In this document: positions 42,819 through 51,398 of the stretch, one piece after another
Numbering within the stretch: position 1 is the stretch's first letter
Layout: the number at the start of each line of letters is the position of its first letter
Origin: Oligoflexia bacterium
Lineage (GTDB): Bacteria; Bdellovibrionota; UBA1018
Length of the DNA stretch: 64,000 bases
Assembly: GCA_031292385.1 (NCBI GenBank)
Contig: JARLHE010000060.1
Span: forward strand, 62,001 to 126,000
Reading direction: 5' to 3'
Position numbers and translations under genes: made by a program
Notes under the pieces: model-generated
Seen by the model: only the letters and a program-made list of their open reading frames with translations
The model's database searches: none
Told to the model about the DNA's origin: nothing

Positions 42819-43856
42819 ATGACAAACTCTCTAGCAGTCGTTTATTTTCCTGCCGCCGTCGCGCTGGGCGCACTGCACGCCCTTGAACCTGGGCATGCAA
42901 AAGCCCTTACTGCCGCCTATCTTATCGGTATTAAGGGAACGAAGCGAGATTCGGTGATTTTAGGCCTTTCAGTCGCTGCAACTCATTCGATTGTCGTGAT
43001 TGGGATTTCAGCAGTCGGCCTTTGGCTGGGTAACGAAGCATTTACCGGGCAAGCCATCGAATGGCTTGAGCGTAGTAGCGGCATCGTTGCTGTCTCGATT
43101 GGGAGCTGGATGCTTTGGAGGCGTTTAGCCTTGAGGTCAAAATCTCACGATCGTCATCATCATCATCATGCCCCCGACCCCGTTGTGATTGCAGGTCATT
43201 CCGTGAAAGGCCGTATCGAAATCGTAGACACCCCTCTGGGTGAGCGGATGCGATTCATGGGGTCGCACGGTATTCTGGACGATGAACTCGCCGTCGAAAT
43301 CGACCGAGAGGACAGCCAGGTCGAGCGCCTGATCCTGGAGAAAAGTCATGAGGGTAAAAACGTGTATCTCAGCACGACTATTCCCGATGAGCCTCATAAA
43401 TTTTCGGCTCGATTCATAGCTTCAAAGAGCGGCGAGGTGATCCCATTTTCGATGAAAGAGCCGGAGGGACATCACGATCATACGCAGATGGACGATATCG
43501 CTCATGCCCGAGCTCACGCGGCAACGTTGCCGTCCTACGTGAGAACCGGCACGAAACCGAGTGTCGGACAAATTATCGGCTTTGGAGCCGCCGGAGGAAT
43601 GATTCCGTGTCCGGCGTCAATTACGGTAATGCTCTGGGCTCTGTCGACGGGTAAGGCAGGGCTTGGAGTCTTCACAGTTCTGGGGTTTAGTGTGGGCCTC
43701 GCCGTTGCCCTGGTGGGAATTGGAGTCATTGTCGTTTCGGGTCTTAGTAGGCTATCGGTCTCTGGAAGATTCACTGCGATCAGCTCACAAGCGCCGGTCA
43801 TAAGCGCAGGCCTCGTCATTGTTTCAGGGCTCTTTGCGCTTGTGATTGCTCACTGA
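42819..43856 (+). CDS. NicO/RcnA-type metal exporter with His-rich loop
   Basis: 345 residues. H20-A-L-E-P-G-H26-x-K signature of the NicO nickel/cobalt family, about six membrane spans, a His-rich loop (KSHDRHHHHHAPD, about 109-120) and GGMIPCPAS as the second core motif. Between His-rich loop and the late spans lies an inserted soluble segment (about 125-245: GRIEIVDTPLGERMRFMGSH, KFSARFIASKSGEVIPF). It exports Ni/Co or a related cation, or copper given the context. Likely co-transcribed with cueR. Confidence 0.75.
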   Translation: MTNSLAVVYFPAAVALGALHALEPGHAKALTAAYLIGIKGTKRDSVILGLSVAATHSIVVIGISAVGLWLGNEAFTGQAIEWLERSSGIVAVSIGSWMLWRRLALRSKSHDRHHHHHAPDPVVIAGHSVKGRIEIVDTPLGERMRFMGSHGILDDELAVEIDREDSQVERLILEKSHEGKNVYLSTTIPDEPHKFSARFIASKSGEVIPFSMKEPEGHHDHTQMDDIAHARAHAATLPSYVRTGTKPSVGQIIGFGAAGGMIPCPASITVMLWALSTGKAGLGVFTVLGFSVGLAVALVGIGVIVVSGLSRLSVSGRFTAISSQAPVISAGLVIVSGLFALVIAH

Positions 43857-43881
43857 GTCTATGCGATGATTTGGCGTGAAC

Positions 43882-44748
43882 TTATGGGGCGTTTGGGTGC
43901 GCCCGATCAAAATCGCTTTCGATTCGCTCGTTGTACTGGACCACGCCGCGCATCGCATCCTCATAAGAGGACGTATAGTCAAAGCTGAGAACGATCAAAC
44001 CCCCGACGCCCGAAGCGAGAAGGGGCCAGTCATGACCCCAAGAAAGGTCGCCTCGATGGGCGGCAACGTAAGCAGGAATTGCGATCGCGGTTGCGGCGAG
44101 CACGGCGACGGCCAGTCGAATAATTCCACTCCTGTTTTCTCCAACGTAGAGTTGCCCTAGACCCGGCAGCAGAGAACGAGTGGCGGCACTATCTTTTGAT
44201 TTCCAAGGAGTGGCCTTTGCTTCGATCGCAAGCTTCGCCAAAGCTGAGTTGGGTTCCTCATGAACGAGGGTATTGAAGGCGTCGTCCGGGGATTCCCGCG
44301 GCAATCCTGATGCGGCGACAGAGCGATAGGCCCAACCGAGATGGTAAAGGGTAAGCGAGCGGAGCGGAGTTTTTGGATAGCGCAATAAGAGCGTTTCCCA
44401 AAGCTGCACTGAGGCGTCGGCCGCTCTTAAGCGAAGATCCACGAGGTCGAATGATCCAGCAAGCGACTGGAGTGCCGGAAAGTCGGTGATGGCCGCGGCC
44501 GCTTCAGCGAGATACGACATTGTCCCGCGTTCCCCAAACTCGAAGCGGTACTGATTAATACTTTCCGCCTGGATGAATAGGACTTGTTCTTCTTTTGGGG
44601 CCGTGCTCGCCTCAACTTGGGCCGATAGGCGAACAAGGCGTTTTTGCGCCTCTCGAAAAGTCGCGTCATCGTCTTTTATCAAGAGAGAAGGTGAGGCGCA
44701 TCCAGAGAAAATCGCAAGGAGCGCCGCGAAAACTACAACACGATCCAC
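43882..44748 (-). CDS. hypothetical lipoprotein with two membrane spans
   Basis: 288 residues. Signal MDRVVVFAALLAIFSGC (lipobox FSGC). Helical repeat-like part (LSAQVEASTAPKEEQVLFIQ, WETLLLRYPKTPLRSLTLYH, YRSVAASG), then LLPGLGQLYVGENRSGII and two hydrophobic spans (RLAVAVLAATAIAIPAYVAA, LLASGVGGLIVLSF). The PGLGQLYVG entry is the signature of DUF5683-like/TM2-like regions. Function unknown. It follows the 262-residue gene by 7 bases on the same strand and overlaps nothing else. Confidence 0.55.
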   Translation of the reverse strand: MDRVVVFAALLAIFSGCASPSLLIKDDDATFREAQKRLVRLSAQVEASTAPKEEQVLFIQAESINQYRFEFGERGTMSYLAEAAAAITDFPALQSLAGSFDLVDLRLRAADASVQLWETLLLRYPKTPLRSLTLYHLGWAYRSVAASGLPRESPDDAFNTLVHEEPNSALAKLAIEAKATPWKSKDSAATRSLLPGLGQLYVGENRSGIIRLAVAVLAATAIAIPAYVAAHRGDLSWGHDWPLLASGVGGLIVLSFDYTSSYEDAMRGVVQYNERIESDFDRAHPNAP

Positions 44749-44755
44749 TGAGGGA

Positions 44756-45544
44756 TTACCGTAATACAGTAACCGAAAGCGGTACGGTTCTCAAAATTCC
44801 ACCATCCAGGAACTGCACCCAGAGTCGATAGTCGCCGGGGTTGGGAAATTCGGTGTGAAGCATCATCTGCGTGGAGTTTGCGCCGCCCATGGCCATCGGG
44901 TGCACATGAATCAGCGAACTCCCGTCGATCGGCACTGCAACTACATGGGCCGGAGCTCCAAGGTAGGGCGCCAGATCGGGCTGTGAGCCGTCTGTTCTGG
45001 ACATCGTGACGGTGAGCATCGTCATATGGGCGGCGGTGATTTTATTGTTTGAAACAGTCACCTGGGAAATTCCATCTACACCGGTTCTTACGTCGCCTAA
45101 GAATGAAGCCGGAGGAAGGGCTGGATCGCCACCCTCGATATCGAGCCTGGAGCTTGCGGTAAACTCTTGTTGGGTGTCCGCGAGTTCTCCCTGTACCCAA
45201 ACCCAATAGTTTCCGCTCGTGTTCAAGGTACTGCTGACGTGCCAAGTGCTCGAGGATGAATCGAATACAGGATGCTCGTGGCGAAATTCTTGTAGAGACG
45301 GATCGAAGAGAAAAAGATGGAGCTTCTTTTCATGCAGAACCGCGAGATTGTCTTCGGTTACGGGTGAGTTGGTAGTTGTGTCAATCATTTGGAAATTTAA
45401 TCCCAAAGAACCCGCCTGCATCGGGCCCTCGCCACTAAGATTCAGAGTGACGCGAGAGTGAGCGGCGGCCTCGTCCGCATGAGCTAGTGTCGAAAAGGCG
45501 CAAGCTGTCGCCACCAACGCTGCCGTAATCAGTGTCTTCGTCAT
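44756..45544 (-). CDS. secreted metal-associated beta protein
   Basis: 262 residues. Signal peptide MTKTLITAALVATACAFSTL to AHADE. Two similar beta units: one with KLHLFLFDPSLQEFRHEHP and GNYWVWVQGEL, one with PAHVVAVPIDGSSLIHVHPM and GDYRLWVQFLDGGILRTVPL. This repeat with HEHP / HVHP motifs is typical of the FixH/YtkA-related secreted proteins that accompany heavy-metal resistance genes. Likely binds a metal in the periplasm. First gene of a two-gene unit with the lipoprotein downstream; divergent from the PepSY gene. Confidence 0.65.
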   Translation of the reverse strand: MTKTLITAALVATACAFSTLAHADEAAAHSRVTLNLSGEGPMQAGSLGLNFQMIDTTTNSPVTEDNLAVLHEKKLHLFLFDPSLQEFRHEHPVFDSSSSTWHVSSTLNTSGNYWVWVQGELADTQQEFTASSRLDIEGGDPALPPASFLGDVRTGVDGISQVTVSNNKITAAHMTMLTVTMSRTDGSQPDLAPYLGAPAHVVAVPIDGSSLIHVHPMAMGGANSTQMMLHTEFPNPGDYRLWVQFLDGGILRTVPLSVTVLR

Positions 45545-45717
45545 AAGTGATCGATCCTCTTATTTTTTATTGGGTACATTCGGGCGGCTTGTAAGTCAAG
45601 TGAGCCGATCGGGCCTTGACCTGCACATAATTGAAACTCTCGGTTATTTTCAATATCGGATCAATTCAAAGTCGGTCAGGTCTAGGCTTTGCACTGTGGC
45701 CCAGTCGAGGTGCTCTC

Positions 45718-46029
45718 ATGAAAAGTTACATGGCGCAGAATCTTTGGCTCGCGGTTTCGTTTTCGCTCGCTACGATTTCCGCGGTTTCAGCGGAAACTCC
45801 GCCGAAGCATGTTGTCGGTATGGAACAGGCGAGAAATACCGCGCTCAAGAATTATCCGGGCGCCGTCACCGATCACGAGCTGGAGAAGGAAAATGGAAAA
45901 TGGATCTATAGTTTCGATATCCGTGGCAATGATCAAAAAACTCACGAGGTTTGGATTGACGCGCGAAGCGGGAAGATGATCGGTCATCACATCGAGTCCG
46001 CCGCCGAAGAGTCCAGTGAGTCTAAGTGA
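45718..46029 (+). CDS. secreted PepSY-domain protein
   Basis: 103 residues from ATG 45718, with GAGG 8 bases ahead. Signal peptide (QNLWLAVSFSLATISAVSA). One PepSY unit: GMEQARNTALKNYPGAVTDH, ELEKENGKWIYSFDI, HEVWIDARSGKMIGHH. PepSY domains commonly inhibit peptidases or sit near metal systems. Function here unknown. It is the single plus-strand gene between the two halves of the metal island's right side. Confidence 0.75.
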   Translation: MKSYMAQNLWLAVSFSLATISAVSAETPPKHVVGMEQARNTALKNYPGAVTDHELEKENGKWIYSFDIRGNDQKTHEVWIDARSGKMIGHHIESAAEESSESK

Positions 46030-46096
46030 TGTAACGCGTGAAATTCGCCTCGCTTCGAACGGCTAAAGTCGCTACAGTTCATGTAAGGAGCCGTCT

Positions 46097-46450
46097 ATGA
46101 GGCGAATCATTCTACCGCTAATGACTATCGGGGCCTTGTTTTGCTGCGCAGCCTATGCCGCATCCGATCCCATTGCGATCACTCTCGACTCGCTCAGTAA
46201 CTTGGCGGGAAACGGCGCGATCGAGGCGTGCGGGACCGGTGTTGCCCAGGACGGTACCCAGCCGGTTCTAATCACGGTCAGACATGCGGATTCGTATTAT
46301 ACGACCTTGACGGCGCCGAACGGAAAATGGTGTCTCGTTTTCAAGCGTTGGACTTTTGATGGTCGAATTGATGTCAGTGGTACGACGTTGCGCAATCCGA
46401 GTGAGATGAACTTTCGAACTTTCAGCGCGCCTTCACGCGCGAACGAATAA
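46097..46450 (+). CDS. small secreted hypothetical protein
   Basis: 117 residues with signal peptide (LMTIGALFCCAAYAA). Mature part is beta-rich with two cysteines (IEACGTGV, NGKWCLVFK) that could form a disulfide, and a carboxypeptidase-regulatory or transthyretin-like rhythm (SLSNLAGNGAIEACGTGVAQ, VSGTTLRNPSEM). Not recognised. Last gene before the IS91-like remnant, so at the right edge of the island. Confidence 0.5.
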   Translation: MRRIILPLMTIGALFCCAAYAASDPIAITLDSLSNLAGNGAIEACGTGVAQDGTQPVLITVRHADSYYTTLTAPNGKWCLVFKRWTFDGRIDVSGTTLRNPSEMNFRTFSAPSRANE

Positions 46451-46497
46451 GCCGGCACTTTCCACGAGCCGCTATCGAAGAGCAGCTCTTTCATGTT

Positions 46498-46797
46498 TTA
46501 TTGAAAAGTCGATCTCCGGTCCCAACGGTACAATCTGGGCGCGATATCGGGCGGTTTGTCGGGGAGCTTGAGGTGGGGCAGGATCTTCCTGATTGCGGCA
46601 ACCTCTATGATGGCGGCGCAGGGTTTGAAGTTCTCGCTCATGCAATTGGGGCAACGGCTCATGTCGATGGCGAAGACGCGGGCCAAGAACTCGGCCCAGC
46701 TCATGCGGGCTGTCCGGGGACTGAGCCCCCGCAGCGGCTTACGGCCTGAACCCCCTCGGACTGGCGCCGATACGGCTTCTTGCCTTGCTGTAGCCAT
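46498..46797 (-). pseudogene. IS91-family (IS801-like) transposase C-terminal fragment
   Basis: About 99 codons. RMSWAEFLARVFAIDMSRCP, NC (zinc-type CPNC), CAAIIEVAAIRKILPHLKLP, then DKPPDIAPRLY is the characteristic tail of IS91/IS801 transposases. The Y2 catalytic domain and the rest of the roughly 400-residue protein are absent, so this is a remnant. It marks the right border of the copper island and is evidence of past one-ended transposition nearby. Confidence 0.8.
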
Positions 46798-47122
46798 TCA
46801 CTACTGCTTTGGATGGCAAGGCTCACGATAAGGCGCTCTCGTTTCGCTGGGACGAATTTCACTTGATTGTCGTTCTCCCCGCGTCCATCCACTGCGCACA
46901 ATCAAACTGGCCCACTTCATTGTGCATGAGCCCATGTAGAACATTGGAAATTCATAAGAAATTGATCACTTTTGCTAAGAATCGGTGACAATTCTCCGAG
47001 TTGTCGTTTGAAATCCGCTCGCCGAATCCGACAGTCAGACTCATAAGTTATTGTTATTTAAGGATTTTGTTTCTTTACTCAGAGAGTAGTTGTGTTATCA
47101 TCGTATGAAGAAGGGGTGCCTT
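46798..47122. other. AT-rich intergenic region
   Basis: 325 bases. No ORF with a plausible product. The 46.9-47.1 kb part is very AT-rich for this chromosome and should hold the promoter of the two-gene unit at 47123. I saw no IS end. Confidence 0.4.
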
Positions 47123-47425
47123 ATGACTGATCCAAGACTTGAAAAATTTGCCGATCGCATCGAGACCGGTTCCGGGACCCCCCGAACGAATGAGGCGCGC
47201 CCCTCGGAACTCTTCAGAGAAGTTGAGGCTAAAGTCCCCGCCCATTCATCAAAAGATGCCGCCCTCAAGAGCTACCAGACAGAATTGGAAGTCCTGGCAG
47301 CGAAATATGGGACGAACATCGAAGATTTGCTCGAAAAAGCGCATTCTTCTGTCGGGAAGTACGACCCGGATTTCGAGCGGGCGATTTCGCTCTCGAAGCG
47401 CATTCATTTCCTGAAGAATGTCTAA
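47123..47425 (+). CDS. hypothetical protein, possible antitoxin partner
   Basis: 100 residues from ATG 47123, preceded by AAGGGG. The N-terminus is disordered; the C-terminal half is helical (KSYQTELEVLAAKYGTNIED, LLEKAHSSVG, RAISLSKRIHFL). It overlaps the next gene by 8 bases. Size, overlap and partner resemble the first gene of a toxin-antitoxin pair, but I see no clear helix-turn-helix and cannot name a family. Confidence 0.5.
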   Translation: MTDPRLEKFADRIETGSGTPRTNEARPSELFREVEAKVPAHSSKDAALKSYQTELEVLAAKYGTNIEDLLEKAHSSVGKYDPDFERAISLSKRIHFLKNV

Positions 47426-47912
47426 GCACGACTGGAACGACTACCAAAATTACATCGACGTTCATGATCGAGTGCTTCGATTTTTCTCGCCCTACATGAC
47501 TCCGGTGAAGACGTATTCAAGCGAATGGCCGTTTCCTGACAAGCTATACTTGATTCTTGAATTGAACAACGTGCAGTTCATCACCGCCCGAGGGACCATC
47601 GCGGGTTTAGCGATTGAAAAGCACGTTATTGTCTGACGCGCCCCGTACCCGAAACCCCAGGCGAAGACCTGGGGCTATAAGTATCATGCCTACGATGCGG
47701 CAACCGGAATCGGTTTGCTTCGCTACTGTAGTCCAGATCGGGACACCGGTAATCCCGGAAACCACGCAGGTACGAATCACCACGCCGTTCATCACCGGCA
47801 CGATTTCTCGCGACCAGGGTGCGACCCGATCGCAGGAGATGTGACGCCCGTTGATCCGGAACAGGTGCCACACGTAGGCGATTTCTTGAACGAGCTGCTT
47901 ATTAACTACTGA
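47418..47912 (+). pseudogene. TumE/DUF6516-like toxin candidate split by in-frame TGA
   Basis: ATG 47418 opens a frame that stops at TGA 47634-47636 after 72 residues and then continues in the same frame without a break to TGA at 47910-47912. The first part ends RGTIAGLAIEKHVIV; the second reads KTWGYKYHAYDAATGIGLLR, YC, HHAVHHRHDFSRPGCDP and PEQVPHVGDFLNELL. The RY...HH.HD and terminal PTL-like helix recall the TumE family of toxins. One base change (TGA from TGG or CGA) explains the break. It could also be two proteins or a sequencing error. The paired small gene upstream supports a decayed toxin-antitoxin-like unit. Confidence 0.5.
47655..47674 (+). repeat. 7-bp inverted repeat just after the in-frame stop
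   Basis: CCCCAGG, loop CGAAGA, CCTGGGG lies about 20 bases downstream of the TGA at 47634. It is inside the continued reading frame. A stable stem this close downstream of a UGA is noteworthy for read-through, but may be chance. Confidence 0.45.
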
Positions 47913-48044
47913 TGTGAGTTTTTCGTTCCAAGCCTATGCGGCTTCTGAGGGCGTAGTCTCTTTTAACTTGCACTCGTCACAATGGTAATCCGGTACGGAT
48001 GCCAGATTCTGCTGCCTGATCACTGATGCCCGCTGCCCGGGCCT

Positions 48045-48251
48045 TTATAAATCCCGCAGCACGACATTCATCGCTTCTTGCCCTTTCGAGCCGTCGTAGA
48101 CGTCGAATTCGACTTCTTGCCCTTCAGCGAGGGTTTTGTAGCCCTCGGCGCGGATCGCGGTGTAATGGACGAAGATTTCGCCGCCTTCTTTGCGCTCGAT
48201 GAAGCCGAATCCCTTAGAGTTGTTGAACCATTTGACTTTACCTACAGCCAT
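48045..48251 (-). CDS. cold-shock protein (CspA family)
   Basis: 68 residues. RNP-1 KGFGFIE and RNP-2 IFVHYTAI motifs with the [11 protein letters not shown] front of the CspA fold. A small single-stranded nucleic-acid-binding chaperone. Paralogue letter cannot be assigned. The start ATG is at 48251. GC-rich inverted sequence (GCCCGGGC) just downstream may terminate it. Confidence 0.95.
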   Translation of the reverse strand: MAVGKVKWFNNSKGFGFIERKEGGEIFVHYTAIRAEGYKTLAEGQEVEFDVYDGSKGQEAMNVVLRDL

Positions 48252-48329
48252 CCTTGGCCCCCCTAAGAAATAGTCTGAACAAAATTTTCGGTTCTGTCAA
48301 AAGCGAGCCGTCAATTTGGTGTCAGATTC

Positions 48330-48638
48330 TCATTCCCGGAAGTCAAAAATCAGCTCATTGGGGGCGGCATAGCCCAAAACCCGTCTAATCTCGATCTGTT
48401 GGGCGACCCGGCTCTTTTCCAGCCGGTCGGCTTCGGTCTGGAGGCGAAGCAGTTCGTCTTCGTGCTGGGCGATCTGCTCTTGCTTGGTTTCAAGGATATG
48501 GCGGAGGCGGAGCGCTTGAATCGCGCCGGGGGTGCCGAAAAAAGGGGTGAGTACCCCGGAAAGAAAAAAGAGCCATAGGCCGAACGTGGCGAACCAAAAA
48601 TGCCGAGGCTGGATACTAACCACTTTGGCGCCCTCCAT
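48330..48638 (-). CDS. ftsB: septum formation initiator FtsB/DivIC family
   Basis: 102 residues. One transmembrane helix (FGLWLFFLSGVLTPFFG), then a coiled coil (HILETKQEQIAQHEDELLRL to ADRLEKSR) and the ending VLGYAAPNELIF that FtsB/DivIC proteins share. It belongs to the FtsQLB divisome bridge. The eno-ftsB order matches many proteobacteria and supports the symbol. 27 bases separate it from eno. Confidence 0.82.
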   Translation of the reverse strand: MEGAKVVSIQPRHFWFATFGLWLFFLSGVLTPFFGTPGAIQALRLRHILETKQEQIAQHEDELLRLQTEADRLEKSRVAQQIEIRRVLGYAAPNELIFDFRE

Positions 48639-48665
48639 GGCTCCTGTGCATGACCCGGGTCTTTT

Positions 48666-49976
48666 CTACTTTCGTTTGAACGCCGGAAAAGAAGCGAGTC
48701 CCTTGAAAACGGCCTTATCGCCCAATTGCTCCTCAATCCTAAGGAGCCGGTTGTATTTCGCGATTCGATCGGTCCGCGAGGCCGATCCGGTTTTGATCTG
48801 GCCGCAATCGGTGCCGACCGCGAGGTCAGCGATGAAAGTGTCTTCGCTTTCGCCGCTGCGATGCGAGGAGATCTGCGCGAAATGGGCGTGACTCGCCATT
48901 TTCATCGTTTCGAGAGTTTCGGTGACCGTGCCGATCTGATTGAGCTTGATCAGAACCGCGTTCCCGCAGTGGTGATCGATGCCGCGTTTCAGATAGGTCG
49001 GGTTGGTCACAAAAAGATCGTCTCCCACGAGCTGGATTTTCGAGCCGGCGGCGCGGGTGAGCTCTTCCCACCCGTCCCAATCGTGCTCGGAAAGTCCGTC
49101 TTCAATAGAAATGATAGGATAGTTTTCGATCCAATGGGAGTAGAGCGCGATCATTTCTTTTGAGGAGTGTTTCTGGCCTTCGAAAAGATAGGTTCCCTTT
49201 TCCGGAGAAAACTCGCTCGCGGCGCAATCGAGTGCCAGGAAAATGTCGGATCCGGGTTTGTATCCCGCTTCCGAGATGGCTTGCATGATGGATTGAATGA
49301 CCTGTTCGTGGGGTTTTTCTCCCGTGAACGAAGGGGCGAATCCGCCTTCGTCGCCCACGCCGGTGGAAAGACCTTTGTCGTGAAGGATCTTTTTCAGCGT
49401 GTGGAAGACTTCCGCTCCCGCGCGCAGCGCATCCGAGAACTTCGTGAAGCCCGCCGGCACGATCATGAACTCCTGGATCGCAAGCCCGTTGTCGGCATGT
49501 TTGCCGCCGTTGATGATATTCATCATCGGCACCGGGAGGGTGACTCCCTTGGATTCGAAAAGCTTTGAGATTTGCAGGTAGGCGGGGATTCCCTCCGCCG
49601 CGGCCTGAGCCCGGCAGAAAGCCATGCTGACCGGCAAAATGGCGTTCGCCCCGAGCTTCGATTTATTGGCGGTTCCGTCGAGATCGCGAAGAGCGTCGTC
49701 GAGCAAAAATTGATTCGGGAACTCGCGTCCGATCAGCGCGGGGGCGATTTTTTCGCGGACGTTGGCGACCGCCTTGAGGACGCCCTTCCCGCCGTAACGT
49801 TTCTTGTCGCCGTCGCGAAGCTCGAGGGCTTCGCCTTCACCCGTGGACGCTCCCGAAGGAACGATCGCCGACCCGAAAAATTTGGAGCCATTGCTCTCGG
49901 CTTCGAGCTCGACTTCAACTGTGGGGAAACCGCGGGAGTCCAAAACTTCACGAGCGTGAATCTGCGTAATTTTCAT
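48666..49976 (-). CDS. eno: enolase
   Basis: 436 residues from ATG 49976 ([13 protein letters not shown] start; a longer frame to 50060 is not supported). [20 protein letters not shown] substrate loop, [19 protein letters not shown] catalytic/His region and [11 protein letters not shown] are all present. Interconverts 2-phosphoglycerate and phosphoenolpyruvate in glycolysis, and joins the RNA degradosome in some bacteria. Followed by ftsB. Confidence 0.98.
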   Translation of the reverse strand: MKITQIHAREVLDSRGFPTVEVELEAESNGSKFFGSAIVPSGASTGEGEALELRDGDKKRYGGKGVLKAVANVREKIAPALIGREFPNQFLLDDALRDLDGTANKSKLGANAILPVSMAFCRAQAAAEGIPAYLQISKLFESKGVTLPVPMMNIINGGKHADNGLAIQEFMIVPAGFTKFSDALRAGAEVFHTLKKILHDKGLSTGVGDEGGFAPSFTGEKPHEQVIQSIMQAISEAGYKPGSDIFLALDCAASEFSPEKGTYLFEGQKHSSKEMIALYSHWIENYPIISIEDGLSEHDWDGWEELTRAAGSKIQLVGDDLFVTNPTYLKRGIDHHCGNAVLIKLNQIGTVTETLETMKMASHAHFAQISSHRSGESEDTFIADLAVGTDCGQIKTGSASRTDRIAKYNRLLRIEEQLGDKAVFKGLASFPAFKRK

Positions 49977-50101
49977 GACCAATATGTTCCACAAATAACG
50001 TGCGGGTTCAAGAGTGACGCACCTGTCGAGCGGGGGAGTGTCATTACTTTTCCGCCACATTTTGTGGAGAACTGGTTCGAAGATTGGATTACCTTTGATC
50101 T

Positions 50102-50977
50102 ATGCAGCGAAATCCCCTGGTTCTCTTCGCCAGCATGATGGTTTGCATCAGTTTGGTTTTGACGCTGAAGCGCAGCACGCGCGCTCGCGCCGAAACTGAT
50201 CCTGCCGCGCTTGCTCCCTGCCCGCCTCCGGCAACTCTTCCTTTGAAGGTCGACAAGGTGATTCGCCGCTCACGCCCGGCATTTACCGAGGGCTTGGTTT
50301 ACTGGGAAGGGACTCTTTACGAAAGCACGGGTCTTTACGGACAATCGGCGCTGCAGCGACTGGATCCGGCGACCGGCATCAGCGAAAAACTGGTGGATCT
50401 TCCGAACGATCAATTTGGTGAGGGCTTGGCGCTCTGGCAAGGCGAGCTCTTGCAGCTGACCTGGAAGCAGGGAATCGTTTGGCACTGGCCGATTTTGGCC
50501 GATGGAATCGGGCTTGCCGCGGTGACGACGCCTTATCCGCGGGAGGGCTGGGGAATCGCGGCGGGCATGGATCCGAAAAAAGGGGTGGGTCTTATCGCAA
50601 GCGATGGCACCAGCCACATCTATACGCTGAATCCCAAAACATTCACCGCGATCGATATTCTGACCGTGCGGGATGATCATGGATTGATCGCCGGATTGAA
50701 CGAACTGGAAGTGGTGGAAGGCAACGCTCAGTCCAGCATCTGGGCCAATGTTTGGCCGACTTATCGCGTGGTACGAATCGATCCGGTCAGCGGTTGCGTC
50801 ACCGGAAATCTGGATCTCAGCCCATTGCGGGATTTTCTCGCCCCGGAAGAGCAAGACGCCTTGGCGAGGGATCCCGACGCTTTTCCGAACGGCATCGCAT
50901 ATGATGCCGCGAATTCGGCTTTGTATTTTACGGCCAAAAACTGGCCGATCTTTTTTCGGATGACATTGGCGAGGTAA
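50102..50977 (+). CDS. glutaminyl-peptide cyclotransferase (glutamine cyclotransferase)
   Basis: 291 residues with an N-terminal signal or anchor (NPLVLFASMMVCISLVLTL). Five-bladed propeller features: SRPAFTEGLVYWEGTLYEST, YGQSALQRLDP, FGEGLALWQGELLQLTWKQG, GLNELEVVEGNAQSSIWANV and PNGIAYDAANSALYFTAKNW. Forms N-terminal pyroglutamate on secreted peptides or proteins. Divergent from eno. It is the bacterial/plant-type enzyme. Confidence 0.88.
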   Translation: MQRNPLVLFASMMVCISLVLTLKRSTRARAETDPAALAPCPPPATLPLKVDKVIRRSRPAFTEGLVYWEGTLYESTGLYGQSALQRLDPATGISEKLVDLPNDQFGEGLALWQGELLQLTWKQGIVWHWPILADGIGLAAVTTPYPREGWGIAAGMDPKKGVGLIASDGTSHIYTLNPKTFTAIDILTVRDDHGLIAGLNELEVVEGNAQSSIWANVWPTYRVVRIDPVSGCVTGNLDLSPLRDFLAPEEQDALARDPDAFPNGIAYDAANSALYFTAKNWPIFFRMTLAR

Positions 50978-51109
50978 TTGCCTGACGTAGTTTTGATTTC
51001 AGGCCCAAAGTCCGAATTTCGGTATTTCTCTTGGCTTTAACCAATTGTTTTTATTGATAAAGTTAATGCTCCTTCTTGCTGTCGCAGGGTCAAGAAAGGG
51101 AGAAAATTG

Positions 51110-51391
51110 ATGTTTAATGTGTTAAAATATACAGAAGAACTGGAGAAGGCGGGATTTTCGCGCAGTCAGGCCGAAATGAGCATGAAAGTCCTCATCGACG
51201 TTATGAATGAAAACTTCGCTACGAAGTCAGACTTAGCAGAACTTGGATTCAAGTTCGAAAAGCTGGAATCCAAGGTCGAATCCTCAATGAGGGAGCTCGA
51301 ATACCGACTCACGATCAAACTTGGGACGATGCTTACTCTTGCAATCGGCGTCACCGCCACCCTGGTCAAGCTTCTTGGATCCATTCACTGA
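51110..51391 (+). CDS. DUF1640-like coiled-coil protein with C-terminal membrane helix
   Basis: 93 residues from ATG 51110, with GGGAG ahead. EELEKAGFSRSQAEMSMKVL matches the entry of the DUF1640/CCDC90 family. A coiled coil (DLAELGFKFEKLESKVESSM) and a C-terminal hydrophobic helix (LGTMLTLAIGVTATLVKLLG) follow. In bacteria these small proteins are often found near mobile DNA; function is not established. AT-richer than its neighbours, suggesting acquired DNA. Convergent with queF. Confidence 0.75.
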   Translation: MFNVLKYTEELEKAGFSRSQAEMSMKVLIDVMNENFATKSDLAELGFKFEKLESKVESSMRELEYRLTIKLGTMLTLAIGVTATLVKLLGSIH

Positions 51392-51398
51392 ATCGCGT

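Noticed and set aside
47607..47873. Minus-strand 88-residue ORF
   Set aside because: Opposite the continued TumE-like frame, which has the better protein composition and same-frame continuity with the upstream part.
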